Assembly (NCBI RefSeq): GCF_000337455.1
Contig: NZ_AOIU01000011.1
Location: 87,934-151,933 of the forward strand
Length of the DNA: 64,000 bases
Direction of reading: 5' to 3'
From: Halosimplex carlsbadense 2-9-1
GTDB lineage: Archaea > Halobacteriota > Halobacteria > Halobacteriales > Haloarculaceae
How positions within the stretch are numbered: position 1 is the first letter of the stretch; every line of letters starts with the position of its first letter. The notes beneath the pieces are model-generated. The model was not told the origin of the DNA and made no database searches. It saw only the letters and a program-made list of their open reading frames with translations. The translations under genes and the position numbers were made by a program. Below, piece by piece: positions 17,235 to 25,880 of this stretch.

Positions 17235-18701
17235 ATGGCCGTCCGACGACGGATCCGGGACGCCCTCTTTCTCTTTCCGGCGCTACTGGACAGACTCGGG
17301 ATCGCCGACCGCGAGAAGGCGGGCGAGGCGTTCGACCTTGCGCTGCCGGTGATGGTCACGGGAGCGCTGCGCGTGCTCCTGCGCGTCGCCGACTTCCTGA
17401 TGGTCGGGATCGCGCTGGGCGACGCCGCCATCGCCGGCCTCGAACTCGGCTTCCAGTACTACTTCATCGGCTTCGGCCTCTCGCTCGCGGTCTCCTCGGG
17501 GACGATCAGCGTCGTCTCCCGACTGCAAGGCGCCGACCGGCCCGACCGGGCGGACCTGGCGGTCAAGCAGTCGCTGTGGCTGGCGCTCGCGATATCGCTC
17601 CCGTTGACGGCGGTCGCGTGGGTGTACGCCGAGCCGCTGGTCGGGCTGTTGACGGGCGACGAGGCGGCGATCCGGTACGGCGCGACCTACCTCTCGATCG
17701 TCATGCTGTCGATGGCGCCGCGGTTCTGGTCGATGGTCGCCTCGCGGGCGCTGGCGGGCAGCGCCGACACCCGGACGCCGATGTACGTCCGGCTGACGAC
17801 GCTGCCGACGAACGTCGCCCTCAACGCCGCGCTCATCTTCGGGCTCGGCGCCGCGCCGGAACTGGGCATCGCGGGCGCGGCCATCGGCACCGCCGCCGCC
17901 AACACGCTCGCCGCCGCGGTCTTCTTCGTGCTGTTGGTCTCGGGGCGCTACGCCGTGACGCTCGAGTTCTCCGGGCGCCAGCTCGACCTGGGGCTCGTCC
18001 GCGAGATCCTGCGCGTCGGCGTCCCGCTGTCGGGGATGCGCCTGCTGCAGACGTTCGGCCGGTTCCCGTTCCTGTTCATCCTCGGCCAGCTCGGCGTCGG
18101 CGCGGTCGCCGCCTACGCCATCGGGCGCCGCGTCATCCTCCTGGCGCTGATGCCCGCGTGGGGCTACTCGACGGCGGCGTCGACGCTCGTCGGCCAGTAC
18201 GTCGGGTCGGGCGACGACGAGAACGCCGCCGCCTACGGCTGGCAGACGCTCCGGATCGCCCTCGCCACGCAACTGATCATCGCCGTGGCGCTCGTCGTCG
18301 CGGCCCGACCGGTCGCCGCCGCCTTCGGCACCGACGAGATCGACCTGACGGTCCAGTTCATCCGGGTGTTCGGTCTCGCGGTCGCCGGCTTCTCGATATC
18401 GCGGACGATGCGCGGCAGCCTCCGGGGCGCCGGCGACACGCGCTGGCCGCTGTACGGGACGATCCTCGGAACCTACGTCGTCCGGCTCCCCATCGCGTCG
18501 CTGGCGCTCCCCGCGGGGTTCGCCGTCACCGTCCTCGGCGTGTCGGTCCCGTTCGGGGCGGGCATGGGCTACACGGCGGTGTTCGTCGCTATCGTCGCCG
18601 ACTTCTACGTGAAGGCGGCGGTCAACACCGGTCGCTTCCGGTCGGGCAAGTGGCGCGAGGTCGCCCGCGCCTCGGGCGTCGGCGCCGGAGCCGACGACTG
18701 A
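17235..18701 (+). CDS. MATE family efflux transporter
   Basis: 488 residues, about twelve membrane helices in two halves. After a charged start (MAVRRRIRDALF) come ALPVMVTGALRVLLRVADFLMVG, LQGADRPDRADLAVKQ, and the second half from GVPLSGMRLLQTFGRF. Exports cationic compounds using Na+ or H+. The repeated R-G-A/S-G-D-T-R pattern (LAGSADTRTPM; LRGAGDTRWPL) at equivalent places in both halves is a family mark. Confidence 0.9.
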   Translation: MAVRRRIRDALFLFPALLDRLGIADREKAGEAFDLALPVMVTGALRVLLRVADFLMVGIALGDAAIAGLELGFQYYFIGFGLSLAVSSGTISVVSRLQGADRPDRADLAVKQSLWLALAISLPLTAVAWVYAEPLVGLLTGDEAAIRYGATYLSIVMLSMAPRFWSMVASRALAGSADTRTPMYVRLTTLPTNVALNAALIFGLGAAPELGIAGAAIGTAAANTLAAAVFFVLLVSGRYAVTLEFSGRQLDLGLVREILRVGVPLSGMRLLQTFGRFPFLFILGQLGVGAVAAYAIGRRVILLALMPAWGYSTAASTLVGQYVGSGDDENAAAYGWQTLRIALATQLIIAVALVVAARPVAAAFGTDEIDLTVQFIRVFGLAVAGFSISRTMRGSLRGAGDTRWPLYGTILGTYVVRLPIASLALPAGFAVTVLGVSVPFGAGMGYTAVFVAIVADFYVKAAVNTGRFRSGKWREVARASGVGAGADD

Positions 18702-18746
18702 CTACACGCGGCCCGGACTTCACCGCGGATCAGTCCTCGCTGTGAG

Positions 18747-20270
18747 TCAGTCTCCGTCGCGAACCCGTTCGTACAGCGCTGTCCCGCCGATCGCGGCCAG
18801 CGCCGCGCCGACGCCGAAGCCCGCACCGTCGCCGGCGGTCGTCTCCTCTGGCTCCGTCCTCGTCGGCATCGCCTCGTCGGTGGGGGCAGGTGTCGCGGTC
18901 GCAGTCGCGGTCGCCGTCGGCGACGGGGTGGGCGAGGGCGTCGGCGTCCGGGACGGTGTCGCGGTCGCCGTCGACGACGGGGCGTCCGTCGACGGCGCCG
19001 TCGCCGTGACCTGCGGGGCGTCGTCGCCGCCGAGTTTGACGAGCCACGCCTCGCTCCGCGGGTCCGCGCCCTCGGACTGGTACTGCGTGATGCCCGCGAG
19101 GGCGACCCCGCCGTCGGCGGTCCCGGTCACGTCGCGGACGTTGTTCGTCGCGCCGACCGAGACCGTTCTGCTCCAGTTCGCTTCGAGCCCGTCGCCGAGT
19201 TCGCCGACCACGCCGACCCCTGTCTGTGCGCCCGCCGACTCGCCGCCCTGGCCCGCGACGACGGTCCCGTCCGCGGTGTCCGCGACGGCCGAAAACCGCG
19301 TCGCGGGCTCGGGGGACAGCCGCCGGGTCGCTCGCTGACTCCCCGAGCCGTCGACCGAGAGGACCCACCCGTCGAACGTGTCCAGGGAGCGACTGGCCGC
19401 GAACCCCGCCGCGACGTACCCGTCGCCGGCGGGGGCGATATCGACTAGCTGGTTCTGCGCGAGCGCGGCGTCCTCCGTCGGCGCCGTGAACGCTTCGCGC
19501 CACTGCACCTCGTCGTTCGCGCCCGCGCGGAAGACGACCGACCGGATCGTCGCCTGGCCGCCCGAGGAGTCCTGAATCGCGGCGGTCCCCACGTAGCCGT
19601 CGCCGTCGGGCACGACGCTCAGAATCTCCGACTGGCGGTCGGTGAACAGCCGCGTCCGCGAGCGCTCCTCGCCCTCCGGCCCGACCCTGACGACGAGCCC
19701 GCTCGCGGACCCGCTCCGCACGTCGGTTCCGGCGATCACGTAGCCGTCGGCCGACGCGATCACGTCGCGAGCGAGTAGCCCCCCGTCCCCGCCGCTGTCG
19801 CTCTCGTAGGTTCGCCACCACTGGACGTCCCCGTCGGGGCCCGTTCGGACGAACGCCACCGTCCCCGACCGCGTGGCCATCCCCAGCAGCGCGTACCCGT
19901 CGCCGTCGACGGCGGGGACGTGCTCCTGAAAGGTGGGGCGACGCTGGCTCTCCGCGTTCGCGATCGTCGCCATCCACTCCCCATCCCCGCTCGTCGCGTC
20001 GGCGCCGAACAACCAGCCTGGGATCCCCGTCGGCTGGGCCCCGGACTGGCCCAGAACCACGAGCCCGTCGTCGCCCTCGACGACCGACGTCGCGCCGTTG
20101 TACGTGGCGTTCGAGTAGGTCCGGTTCCAGCGGAGCGGCAACTCCCCGACCGCGTCGGCGCCGCTCACACCGTCACCTCGGGAGGCCCCCGCGACCCCAC
20201 CGAGGACCGCGCCGGACGCCACCGTCCCGGCACCGGCCAACAACCGCCGTCTCGAGAGACCGTCTGTCAT
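18747..20270 (-). CDS. Tat-exported beta-propeller-like surface protein with PGF-CTERM-like tail, copy 1
   Basis: 507 residues. Tat signal SRRRLLAGAGTVASG. The body holds regular repeats of about 45-55 residues with DGYVIAGTD/DGYVGTAA/DGYVAAGF cores, as in propeller proteins. A Thr/Pro/Ser linker (about 425-475) leads to GAGFGVGAALAAIGG and a basic end, close to the PGF-CTERM signal for archaeosortase processing and lipid anchoring, though Pro is Ala here. Paralogue of the gene at 20529. Ligand unknown; probably a cell-surface protein. Confidence 0.82.
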   Translation of the reverse strand: MTDGLSRRRLLAGAGTVASGAVLGGVAGASRGDGVSGADAVGELPLRWNRTYSNATYNGATSVVEGDDGLVVLGQSGAQPTGIPGWLFGADATSGDGEWMATIANAESQRRPTFQEHVPAVDGDGYALLGMATRSGTVAFVRTGPDGDVQWWRTYESDSGGDGGLLARDVIASADGYVIAGTDVRSGSASGLVVRVGPEGEERSRTRLFTDRQSEILSVVPDGDGYVGTAAIQDSSGGQATIRSVVFRAGANDEVQWREAFTAPTEDAALAQNQLVDIAPAGDGYVAAGFAASRSLDTFDGWVLSVDGSGSQRATRRLSPEPATRFSAVADTADGTVVAGQGGESAGAQTGVGVVGELGDGLEANWSRTVSVGATNNVRDVTGTADGGVALAGITQYQSEGADPRSEAWLVKLGGDDAPQVTATAPSTDAPSSTATATPSRTPTPSPTPSPTATATATATPAPTDEAMPTRTEPEETTAGDGAGFGVGAALAAIGGTALYERVRDGD

Positions 20271-20419
20271 ACGGCCGTCAGTAACCGCGGCGTCCTGATA
20301 AACCGCCCACATTCGGACGCGGCGGCCGTACGTTCGTGGCAGTCCGGAGCGGCCCCCAGCGGACGGTTCGCTCGGGCGGGAACGGGGCCTTTAGGTCGCT
20401 GGCTGCGGAACCGCCGAGT

Positions 20420-20506
20420 ATGAGCTACGGGACGAAGTTCACGCTCGGAACGATCGGCATCGCTGCACTGCTCGCGCTCGCGCTCGTCGTCGTCTTCCTG
20501 TCGTAG
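20420..20506 (+). CDS. 28-residue single-helix membrane peptide
   Basis: MSYGTKFTLG then a hydrophobic helix of about 17 residues ending FLS and TAG. A TTTAGG box at 20391-20396 lies 29 nt before the ATG, correct for a leaderless mRNA, and the frame has clean hydrophobic codons. It sits alone between two minus-strand surface-protein genes. Could be a small subunit or regulator of a membrane complex; no homologue recognised. Confidence 0.55.
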   Translation: MSYGTKFTLGTIGIAALLALALVVVFLS

Positions 20507-20528
20507 GTGGCACTCGGCCGCGACGGGG

Positions 20529-22064
20529 TCACCCCTCGTCGCTCGACCCACCTCGAAACCGGGCCAGCAGCGCGCTCCCGCCCAGCGCCGCTAGCGTCCC
20601 GGCGATGCCGAATCCGGGACCGTCGGCGGAGGCGGTGGCTGACCGGCTCTCCGGCGCCGGTCCGGTCGTGGCGGCCGGTGGTGCGGTCCCGGTCGGTTCG
20701 GACGTCGCGGTTTCGGTCGCCGTCTCCCGAGGAGTCGCCGTGGGCGTCGGGGTCAGTGTCGGCCAGGGCGTCGAGGCCTCCGTCTCTGTAGGCGTCGGCG
20801 TCGCGGTTTCGGCCGGGTCGCCGCCGAGTTTCGCCGCGATCGGATACGACCAGCCGTTGGCGTCGAGATGGTTGCCGACGACTGCGAGCCCGCCGTCGGT
20901 TGTCGCCGCGGCGTCGGTGACCACGGACGGCTGACCGAACGGGTCTATCAGCTCCCACTCCGACGAGAGCGACGCGTCGACGCCGCGGAGCCAGGCGTAT
21001 CCGACCTCCGCGTCACCGGTCGGGAAGGTCGAACCCGCGAGGACGTACCCGTCGCCGTGGGGGACGACCGCGACGAACTCGCCGGCACCGTCACCACCGG
21101 GTCGGCGAAGCGCGCTGTACAGTCGGTCGCCCCCAGCGTCGGTCGAGAATGCCCACGCCCGCCCCGTCGCGTCCTCGTCGGCGGGCGAAACGAACCCTGC
21201 AAACAGGTATCCGTTCGCCGTCTCGGCCACGTCCTCGATGAAGTGGAAGTCGCTCGCGTCGCCGGCCGACCGCTGCCGGTAGAGCCGGGACCACTGCGGT
21301 TCGCCGTCGGCGCCGACCTTCGCCACCCAGCCGTCCTGTCGGCTGGCGTCCCGCTCCGACCCCCGGCGCGCGCCGCCGTAGACGAGATACGCGCCGTCGC
21401 CGGTCCGCTGGACGCCGTACGCGTAGGTCGCGAAGTGTTCGTCGAGTCGCCGTTCCCAGCGGATCGTCCCCTCGGCGTCGACGGCCACCACCCAGGTGTT
21501 CGGGTTGTCGATGTCGACCGAGAACCCGACGAGGACCGCACCGCCGTCGGCCCCCGGCGCGAGGTCCCGCGCTTCGAACATGTCGAACGGGGGCTCGTAC
21601 GCCCGGCGCCACTCGATGTCGCCCTCGGCGGTCATCCTGAGAGCCGTCGGCTCGGCCGTTGCGTCGTCGGCGTCCGGGTCCGCCGTGTACCGACCGAGGA
21701 ACAGCCGACCGCCGTCCCCCGCTGGTACGGACGCCTGCGTCAGGAACTGCCCCTCGACGTAGGCGGTCGCCCCGCCGCGGTCCGTCCCGCGGACCGCGTC
21801 GGTCCCGAACTGCCAGGGGTCCGTGTCGTCGTAGTCGTCCCCGGAAAACCCCCCGATTCGAACGCGGCCCTCGGCCGCTTGCACCGACACCGGCCTGGTC
21901 ACCCCGTCGTCGTTCTCCACGAGCGCCTGCCACCGAACCGGCGGGGCTCCCGCCTGGTCTCCCCGGTCGACCGCCGACTGAGCGCCAGCTTTCGTCGCGA
22001 TTCCCCCCGACAGCGCGGCGCCCCCTGCCAGCAGGACGCCCCGTCGCGAAACGTCGTCGACCAT
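20529..22064 (-). CDS. Tat-exported beta-propeller-like surface protein with PGF-CTERM tail, copy 2
   Basis: 511 residues, same plan as the neighbour at 18747: Tat-type SRRGVLLAGGAALSGG, propeller-like repeats (DGGAVLVGFSVD, GDGAYLVYGGAR, ANGYLFAGFVSP, GDGYVLAGSTFP, DGGLAVVGNHL), a Thr/Pro linker, and DGPGFGIAGTLAALGG with a basic end, a good PGF-CTERM signal. Expected outside the cell, lipid-anchored after archaeosortase cleavage. The two genes are ancient tandem paralogues separated by a 258-bp gap that contains a small plus-strand ORF. Confidence 0.82.
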   Translation of the reverse strand: MVDDVSRRGVLLAGGAALSGGIATKAGAQSAVDRGDQAGAPPVRWQALVENDDGVTRPVSVQAAEGRVRIGGFSGDDYDDTDPWQFGTDAVRGTDRGGATAYVEGQFLTQASVPAGDGGRLFLGRYTADPDADDATAEPTALRMTAEGDIEWRRAYEPPFDMFEARDLAPGADGGAVLVGFSVDIDNPNTWVVAVDAEGTIRWERRLDEHFATYAYGVQRTGDGAYLVYGGARRGSERDASRQDGWVAKVGADGEPQWSRLYRQRSAGDASDFHFIEDVAETANGYLFAGFVSPADEDATGRAWAFSTDAGGDRLYSALRRPGGDGAGEFVAVVPHGDGYVLAGSTFPTGDAEVGYAWLRGVDASLSSEWELIDPFGQPSVVTDAAATTDGGLAVVGNHLDANGWSYPIAAKLGGDPAETATPTPTETEASTPWPTLTPTPTATPRETATETATSEPTGTAPPAATTGPAPESRSATASADGPGFGIAGTLAALGGSALLARFRGGSSDEG

Positions 22065-22195
22065 ACGGTCGGGCTTGGCCCCGTCATCCGATTTAAACGT
22101 TCGCGGCGCGGGACGGTGCGGTCGCGTCGTTCGACCGGGCGACCGGGTCGCCGGGAACCGATGGGGTTTAGCCCGGACGGGCCCTGTCGACAGGT

Positions 22196-22270
22196 ATGAT
22201 CACTTCGCCGAGCGCCGTGGCGGTCCGCTCCGGTCCGGCCGCCACGTCGCACGAGGGAGCGCGCCGGTGA
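22196..22270 (+). CDS. Possible 24-residue upstream ORF coupled to the next gene
   Basis: ATG at 22196 lies 28 nt after a GTTTAG box (22166-22171), right for a leaderless start. The frame reads MITSPSAVAVRSG... and stops TGA at 22268-22270, sharing bases with the downstream ATG (TGATG). The downstream frame has no ATG, GTG or TTG nearer the promoter except GTG 22267. This fits a short leader ORF whose termination feeds the main start. Confidence 0.4.
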   Translation: MITSPSAVAVRSGPAATSHEGARR

Positions 22271-23055
22271 TGTTCACCGAACGCGACCTCTCGCCGGACA
22301 TCGCCGCCGTCCGCGACGAGCACGCGCCCGACGCGCTCGTACTCGACTGCGCACGTGACTTCGAGACGCTCCCCGCCGCCCAGGCGGAGGACCTGGCGCT
22401 GGTCACCGACGCGCTCGACCTCCAGTCGTTCCCCGACGAGTGGCTGCCGACCGACGCGCCCGAGTTGCTCCGACGGTACGCGAGCGACGAGTTGACCGTC
22501 GGCGCGCCCGGCGACGGCGGCGTCGCCTGGACCCGCCAGACCGACCCACCGGTCGTCCTCGTCAAGCCTCGCCTGGAGGGGTCGCCCGACGCGTTCGTCG
22601 ACTTCCTGGTCGCCGAGGCGCTCGTCCAGGTCGGCCTCGACCGGCCGGAGCATTTCCTCGGTTTCTTCGGCGAGCGCTACCCCGACCTCGCCGCGGCCGG
22701 CGAACGGCGACTCGACCCGACGGCCACCTACCAGCTCGCCGCGGCGCTGTACGACGCCTATCTGGGTCTCCACACGCGCGCGGTGTTCGCTGACTGGGAC
22801 GGCGACCATCCCGACCTCTTCGACGCGTGGGCCGACGCCGGCGAACGGCTCGAACCGCGTCTGGCCGACCTCTCGACGGAACTGGCCCGCGGCGAGACCG
22901 GCTTCGGCGACGCCGCCGAGCTGGCCTGCGCCGCGATAAAACACGGCCAGGAGCCCCCGACTCCCTTCGGCGCGCTCGACACCGAGGCCTACCGCGAGTA
23001 CGGCGCCGACTACGCCGTTCAGTGGGCCGAGAAGACGTTCGACCGGCTGGACTGA
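22270..23055 (+). CDS. Haloarchaeal protein of unknown function
   Basis: 261 residues from ATG 22270 (GTG 22267 is also possible). Acidic, mainly helical: FTERDLSPDIAAVRDEHAPD, VKPRLEGSPDAFVDFLVAEA, ELACAAIKHGQEPPTPFGAL. No membrane segment, signal or catalytic motif. It appears to be a soluble protein with a possible metal-free helical fold; I recognise no family. Translation may be coupled to the short ORF upstream. Confidence 0.7.
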   Translation: MFTERDLSPDIAAVRDEHAPDALVLDCARDFETLPAAQAEDLALVTDALDLQSFPDEWLPTDAPELLRRYASDELTVGAPGDGGVAWTRQTDPPVVLVKPRLEGSPDAFVDFLVAEALVQVGLDRPEHFLGFFGERYPDLAAAGERRLDPTATYQLAAALYDAYLGLHTRAVFADWDGDHPDLFDAWADAGERLEPRLADLSTELARGETGFGDAAELACAAIKHGQEPPTPFGALDTEAYREYGADYAVQWAEKTFDRLD

Positions 23056-23311
23056 CCGCCCGCGGTCCGCCGTCCTCGAACAGCCGCCGTTTCGTGTGGA
23101 ACTACCGGTCGAGGGCCGACGAACCGAAACCGCAGGATGGCGCCCGTGTGACGAGCGTCTGACGGGGCGGAGTGAAAGTGAAATCCGTGCCAGCGAATCG
23201 CAAGACGTGAGCGGGGTTCGACTCGAAACGAGGGGGTTCGTCGAAAATCCCGGGATAGCGCCGGTTTGAGCTGAAACGAAGGGGTTGCCGATCTGGTGTC
23301 GAAAGGGAGGT
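23056..23311. other. Intergenic region with a near-repeat
   Basis: No gene seen. Two similar stretches 48 bp apart, TTCGACTCGAAACGAGGGGG (from 23217) and TTGAGCTGAAACGAAGGGG (from 23265), sit downstream of both convergent genes. They may be remnants of a small repeat or a shared terminator zone. Confidence 0.35.
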
Positions 23312-24376
23312 TCAGTCGCCGGCCGACTTCTTGCCGGTGTCCTGCAGGTCGGCGCCGCCGACCGACGAGCGCAGGGCGTCCATCCCGTCGTCGCGGTCGA
23401 CGCCGAAGTTGTCCTGATACAGCGCCTCGACGCGGTCCATCTCCTCGTCGGAGAGCGGCGGGACCTCGGCGGCGCCGGCCCACTCGTCGATGTCGTCGGT
23501 GGTGCGGAACGTGGGGGTGACCGTCGCCACCTCGTCGTGGCCGAGCAGCCAGCGGATCGACGCTTGGGCCATCGTCCGCGTGCCCTCGACGCCCTCGGGG
23601 TCTTCGAGGAACCGCAGCGCCTCGACCTTCTCCCAGCCCGCCTCGTACCACTCCTCGGGCCGGTGGGCGCGGTGGTCGCCCTCGCCGAGTTCCGTCTCGG
23701 GGGTGACCTGCTCGTTGAGCAGTCCCGAGGAGTGGGGCACCCGCGGGATGACGCTCGTCTCGGCGTCCAGTTCGCGGATGGTTTCGAGGGTGTGGCGGCC
23801 GGGCGTCTGCTCGAAGACGTTGAACACCAGTTGCACGGCGTCGAAGCCCTCCTCGACGGCGTTCTCCGCTTCGGCCAGCCAGCCGATCGAGGGGCCCAGC
23901 GCCCACCCCACGGAGTCGACGCGGCCCGACTCCTGCAGGGCGTCGAGGGTCTCCAGCACGTCCGCGTCGACCTCGTCGACGTTGGCGTTGTGGAGCATCA
24001 GGTGGTCGACGTACTCCATGTCGAGCCTGTCGAGCGAGCGGTCGAGCGCCGTCTCGACCCACTCGGGGTCGACGCGCTTGGGGAGTTCGCCGTGGCCGGC
24101 CTGGGGGTTGTTGTAGAAGTCGTAGCCGACCTTCGTGGAGATGGTGACCTCGTCGCGGTACTCGCCGAGCGCTTCGCCGACGAGTTCCTCGCTGTCGCCG
24201 TGGCCGTACACGTCGCCGGTGTCGAAGTAGGTGACGCCGCGGTCGACGGCGTGATGAAGCATGTCGACGGCCTGCTCGCGCGTGCGGTCGCCCCACCAGT
24301 CCGTCCCGACGACCCACGCACCGAAACCGACCTCGCTGACTTCGACGCCCGAATCGCCGAGTTCGCGCTGGTTCAT
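23312..24376 (-). CDS. Aldo/keto reductase
   Basis: 354 residues. TIM-barrel NAD(P)H oxidoreductase; catalytic tetrad visible as YFDTGDVYG (Asp, Tyr), ISTKVGY (Lys) and HLMLHNA (His). IPRVPHSSGLLN and the C-terminal TPTFRTTDDIDEW belong to the cofactor end. Resembles the YghZ/perakine-reductase-like branch that reduces aldehydes and ketones. Start ATG 24376 gives the normal N terminus MNQRELGDSGVEVSEVGFG. Confidence 0.9.
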   Translation of the reverse strand: MNQRELGDSGVEVSEVGFGAWVVGTDWWGDRTREQAVDMLHHAVDRGVTYFDTGDVYGHGDSEELVGEALGEYRDEVTISTKVGYDFYNNPQAGHGELPKRVDPEWVETALDRSLDRLDMEYVDHLMLHNANVDEVDADVLETLDALQESGRVDSVGWALGPSIGWLAEAENAVEEGFDAVQLVFNVFEQTPGRHTLETIRELDAETSVIPRVPHSSGLLNEQVTPETELGEGDHRAHRPEEWYEAGWEKVEALRFLEDPEGVEGTRTMAQASIRWLLGHDEVATVTPTFRTTDDIDEWAGAAEVPPLSDEEMDRVEALYQDNFGVDRDDGMDALRSSVGGADLQDTGKKSAGD

Positions 24377-24457
24377 ACCCGCGGATTGGGCGTCGTTGCA
24401 CTTAGCCGCCGCGGTTGCGTGCCGGGCGACCGGTCGCCCGGCGCCCCGGCCGCCGGG

Positions 24458-24712
24458 TCAGTCGCTCGCGGTCGGCGTCTGGACGGCCGCCGCGTCGGCT
24501 CGCCGGTAGTAGGTCGCGCCGGACCCGCCCGCGCTCACCGTCTCGATGTGGCCGGTCTCTTCGAGCTGGTCGAGGTGAGGCACCAGGGCGTCGTAGGTCA
24601 CGCTCACGTCGGCGGTGTACGCGAGCTGTCGGCGGATCGCGGTCGTGTCCGCGCTGGCTCGGTCGTCCAGGAACTCGAGGATTTCGCGCTGGATCGCGTA
24701 CAGGTGCGTCAT
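24458..24712 (-). CDS. Small winged-helix DNA-binding protein
   Basis: 84 residues: IQREILEFLDD, then DTTAIRRQLAYTADVSVTYDALVPHLDQLEETGHIE, a helix-turn-helix plus wing of the type found in archaeal transcription regulators (PadR/MarR-like minimal). Likely a dimeric repressor or activator. Its promoter has a clear GATTATATGC box 27 nt upstream (24735-24743). Neighbours do not identify a target; the APH kinase and aldo/keto reductase flank it. Confidence 0.78.
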   Translation of the reverse strand: MTHLYAIQREILEFLDDRASADTTAIRRQLAYTADVSVTYDALVPHLDQLEETGHIETVSAGGSGATYYRRADAAAVQTPTASD

Positions 24713-24734
24713 TACCAGGGATATGGACACACGG

Positions 24735-24743
24735 GCATATAAT
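24735..24743 (-). promoter_or_regulatory. TATA box of the winged-helix gene
   Basis: GATTATATGC on the minus strand, centred 27 nt before the ATG at 24712. It is the most consensus-like archaeal TATA element in this part of the window and predicts a leaderless mRNA. Confidence 0.6.
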
Positions 24744-24839
24744 CCCCCTCTGAGTCGGGTTCGAGTAAAGAATTGGACGCGGTCCCGTCGGCGACTTCGG
24801 ATATCCGGGATCGAACGCCTGGTCCGCCCGACGCCGCGG

Positions 24840-25808
24840 TCACCGAATCGCATCGAGATGCGCCTCGATCTCGCCTTCGAGTCGCTCGGCCGCCTCCGCG
24901 GGCGACTCGTCGACGTGCTCGGCGTGTTTGTCGAAGAAGCCGGCCGTCCCGAGCAGTCGGACCGCATCGTACACCGGTGCGCGTTCTCCGTGGCCCGACG
25001 GCAACGATCCGCCACGGCGGCGATACCCGTCGCGGAACGCGTCCAGGAGCCGCTCGGTAGCGGCGTCGTCACCCCAGTCGCGCAACCGGTCTTCCACCCG
25101 GTAGCGTTCCCGGGCGGGGTCGCCGACGTGTGCGAGCTCCCAATCGATGAACCCGATCGCGTCGTCGGTACGGAACACGTTCGGCATCGCGGGGTCGCCG
25201 TGGACGAGTGTCGCCGGCGCGCAGTCGAGCGTTGCGGCGTTCGCTCGGACCGCCTCGATCACCGCGTCGAAGTAGTGGTCGTAGCGGTCGGTGGAGGCCA
25301 GCCGCCGTTTCCGCTCGATCTCGGTCACCAGCGTCTCCGTCCACGAGGCGGTCTCGACGGTGAGCCCCTCGGCGCCGCCGCCGACGATCTGGCCGTGACG
25401 GTCGAACTCGCGGGCGTGGACCACCGCGAGCGCGGCGCCGACGCGGTCGATCTCGCGCTCGCGCTCGGCGGTCGACCAGTCGGCCCAGGGGCGGTGGACG
25501 TTCGCGCCGTCCATCGGCGCAGTAGCGAGGTAGGGCGTCGTCCCGGCGGTGCCGCTCGCGAGTACCGTCGGTACCGCGACCTCGCAGTGGCGGTCGACGT
25601 ACTCGATGGCCGCCAGCTCCGTCGCGATCCGCGCGTCGGTCCCGTCGGTCGCGACCTTGACGAACGCCGCGTCGCCGTCGGCGAAGTCGACGCGGACCGT
25701 CCGGTTGGCGTCGTTCCACGAGGGTCCCGAGTCGGACACCGCGTCGACCGACCGGCCTGGGAACGCCTCGCCGATGGCCGCCGTAACCGTATCGTCTGGT
25801 CCGTCCAT
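24840..25808 (-). CDS. Aminoglycoside phosphotransferase-family kinase
   Basis: 322 residues. Protein-kinase-like fold: nucleotide loop with AAFVKVATDG (Lys), catalytic LVHGDPAMPNVFR (H-G-D-x4-N) and the metal motif IGFIDWELAHVGDP. Family members phosphorylate small molecules such as choline, homoserine, fructosamine or antibiotics; the many haloarchaeal members are mostly uncharacterised. Not likely a resistance gene in this setting. No operon partner. Confidence 0.85.
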   Translation of the reverse strand: MDGPDDTVTAAIGEAFPGRSVDAVSDSGPSWNDANRTVRVDFADGDAAFVKVATDGTDARIATELAAIEYVDRHCEVAVPTVLASGTAGTTPYLATAPMDGANVHRPWADWSTAEREREIDRVGAALAVVHAREFDRHGQIVGGGAEGLTVETASWTETLVTEIERKRRLASTDRYDHYFDAVIEAVRANAATLDCAPATLVHGDPAMPNVFRTDDAIGFIDWELAHVGDPARERYRVEDRLRDWGDDAATERLLDAFRDGYRRRGGSLPSGHGERAPVYDAVRLLGTAGFFDKHAEHVDESPAEAAERLEGEIEAHLDAIR

Positions 25809-25880
25809 GGCTACCGCTCTCTTCCCGACCGCCCGGTTTCAGCGTTGCCGTCGTGTGTGGGGCGGTACCGCACCGCTCGA

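Noticed and set aside
24840..25808. APH-family gene as an antibiotic-resistance determinant
   Set aside because: The fold is shared by many metabolic kinases and the context shows no mobile or resistance genes.
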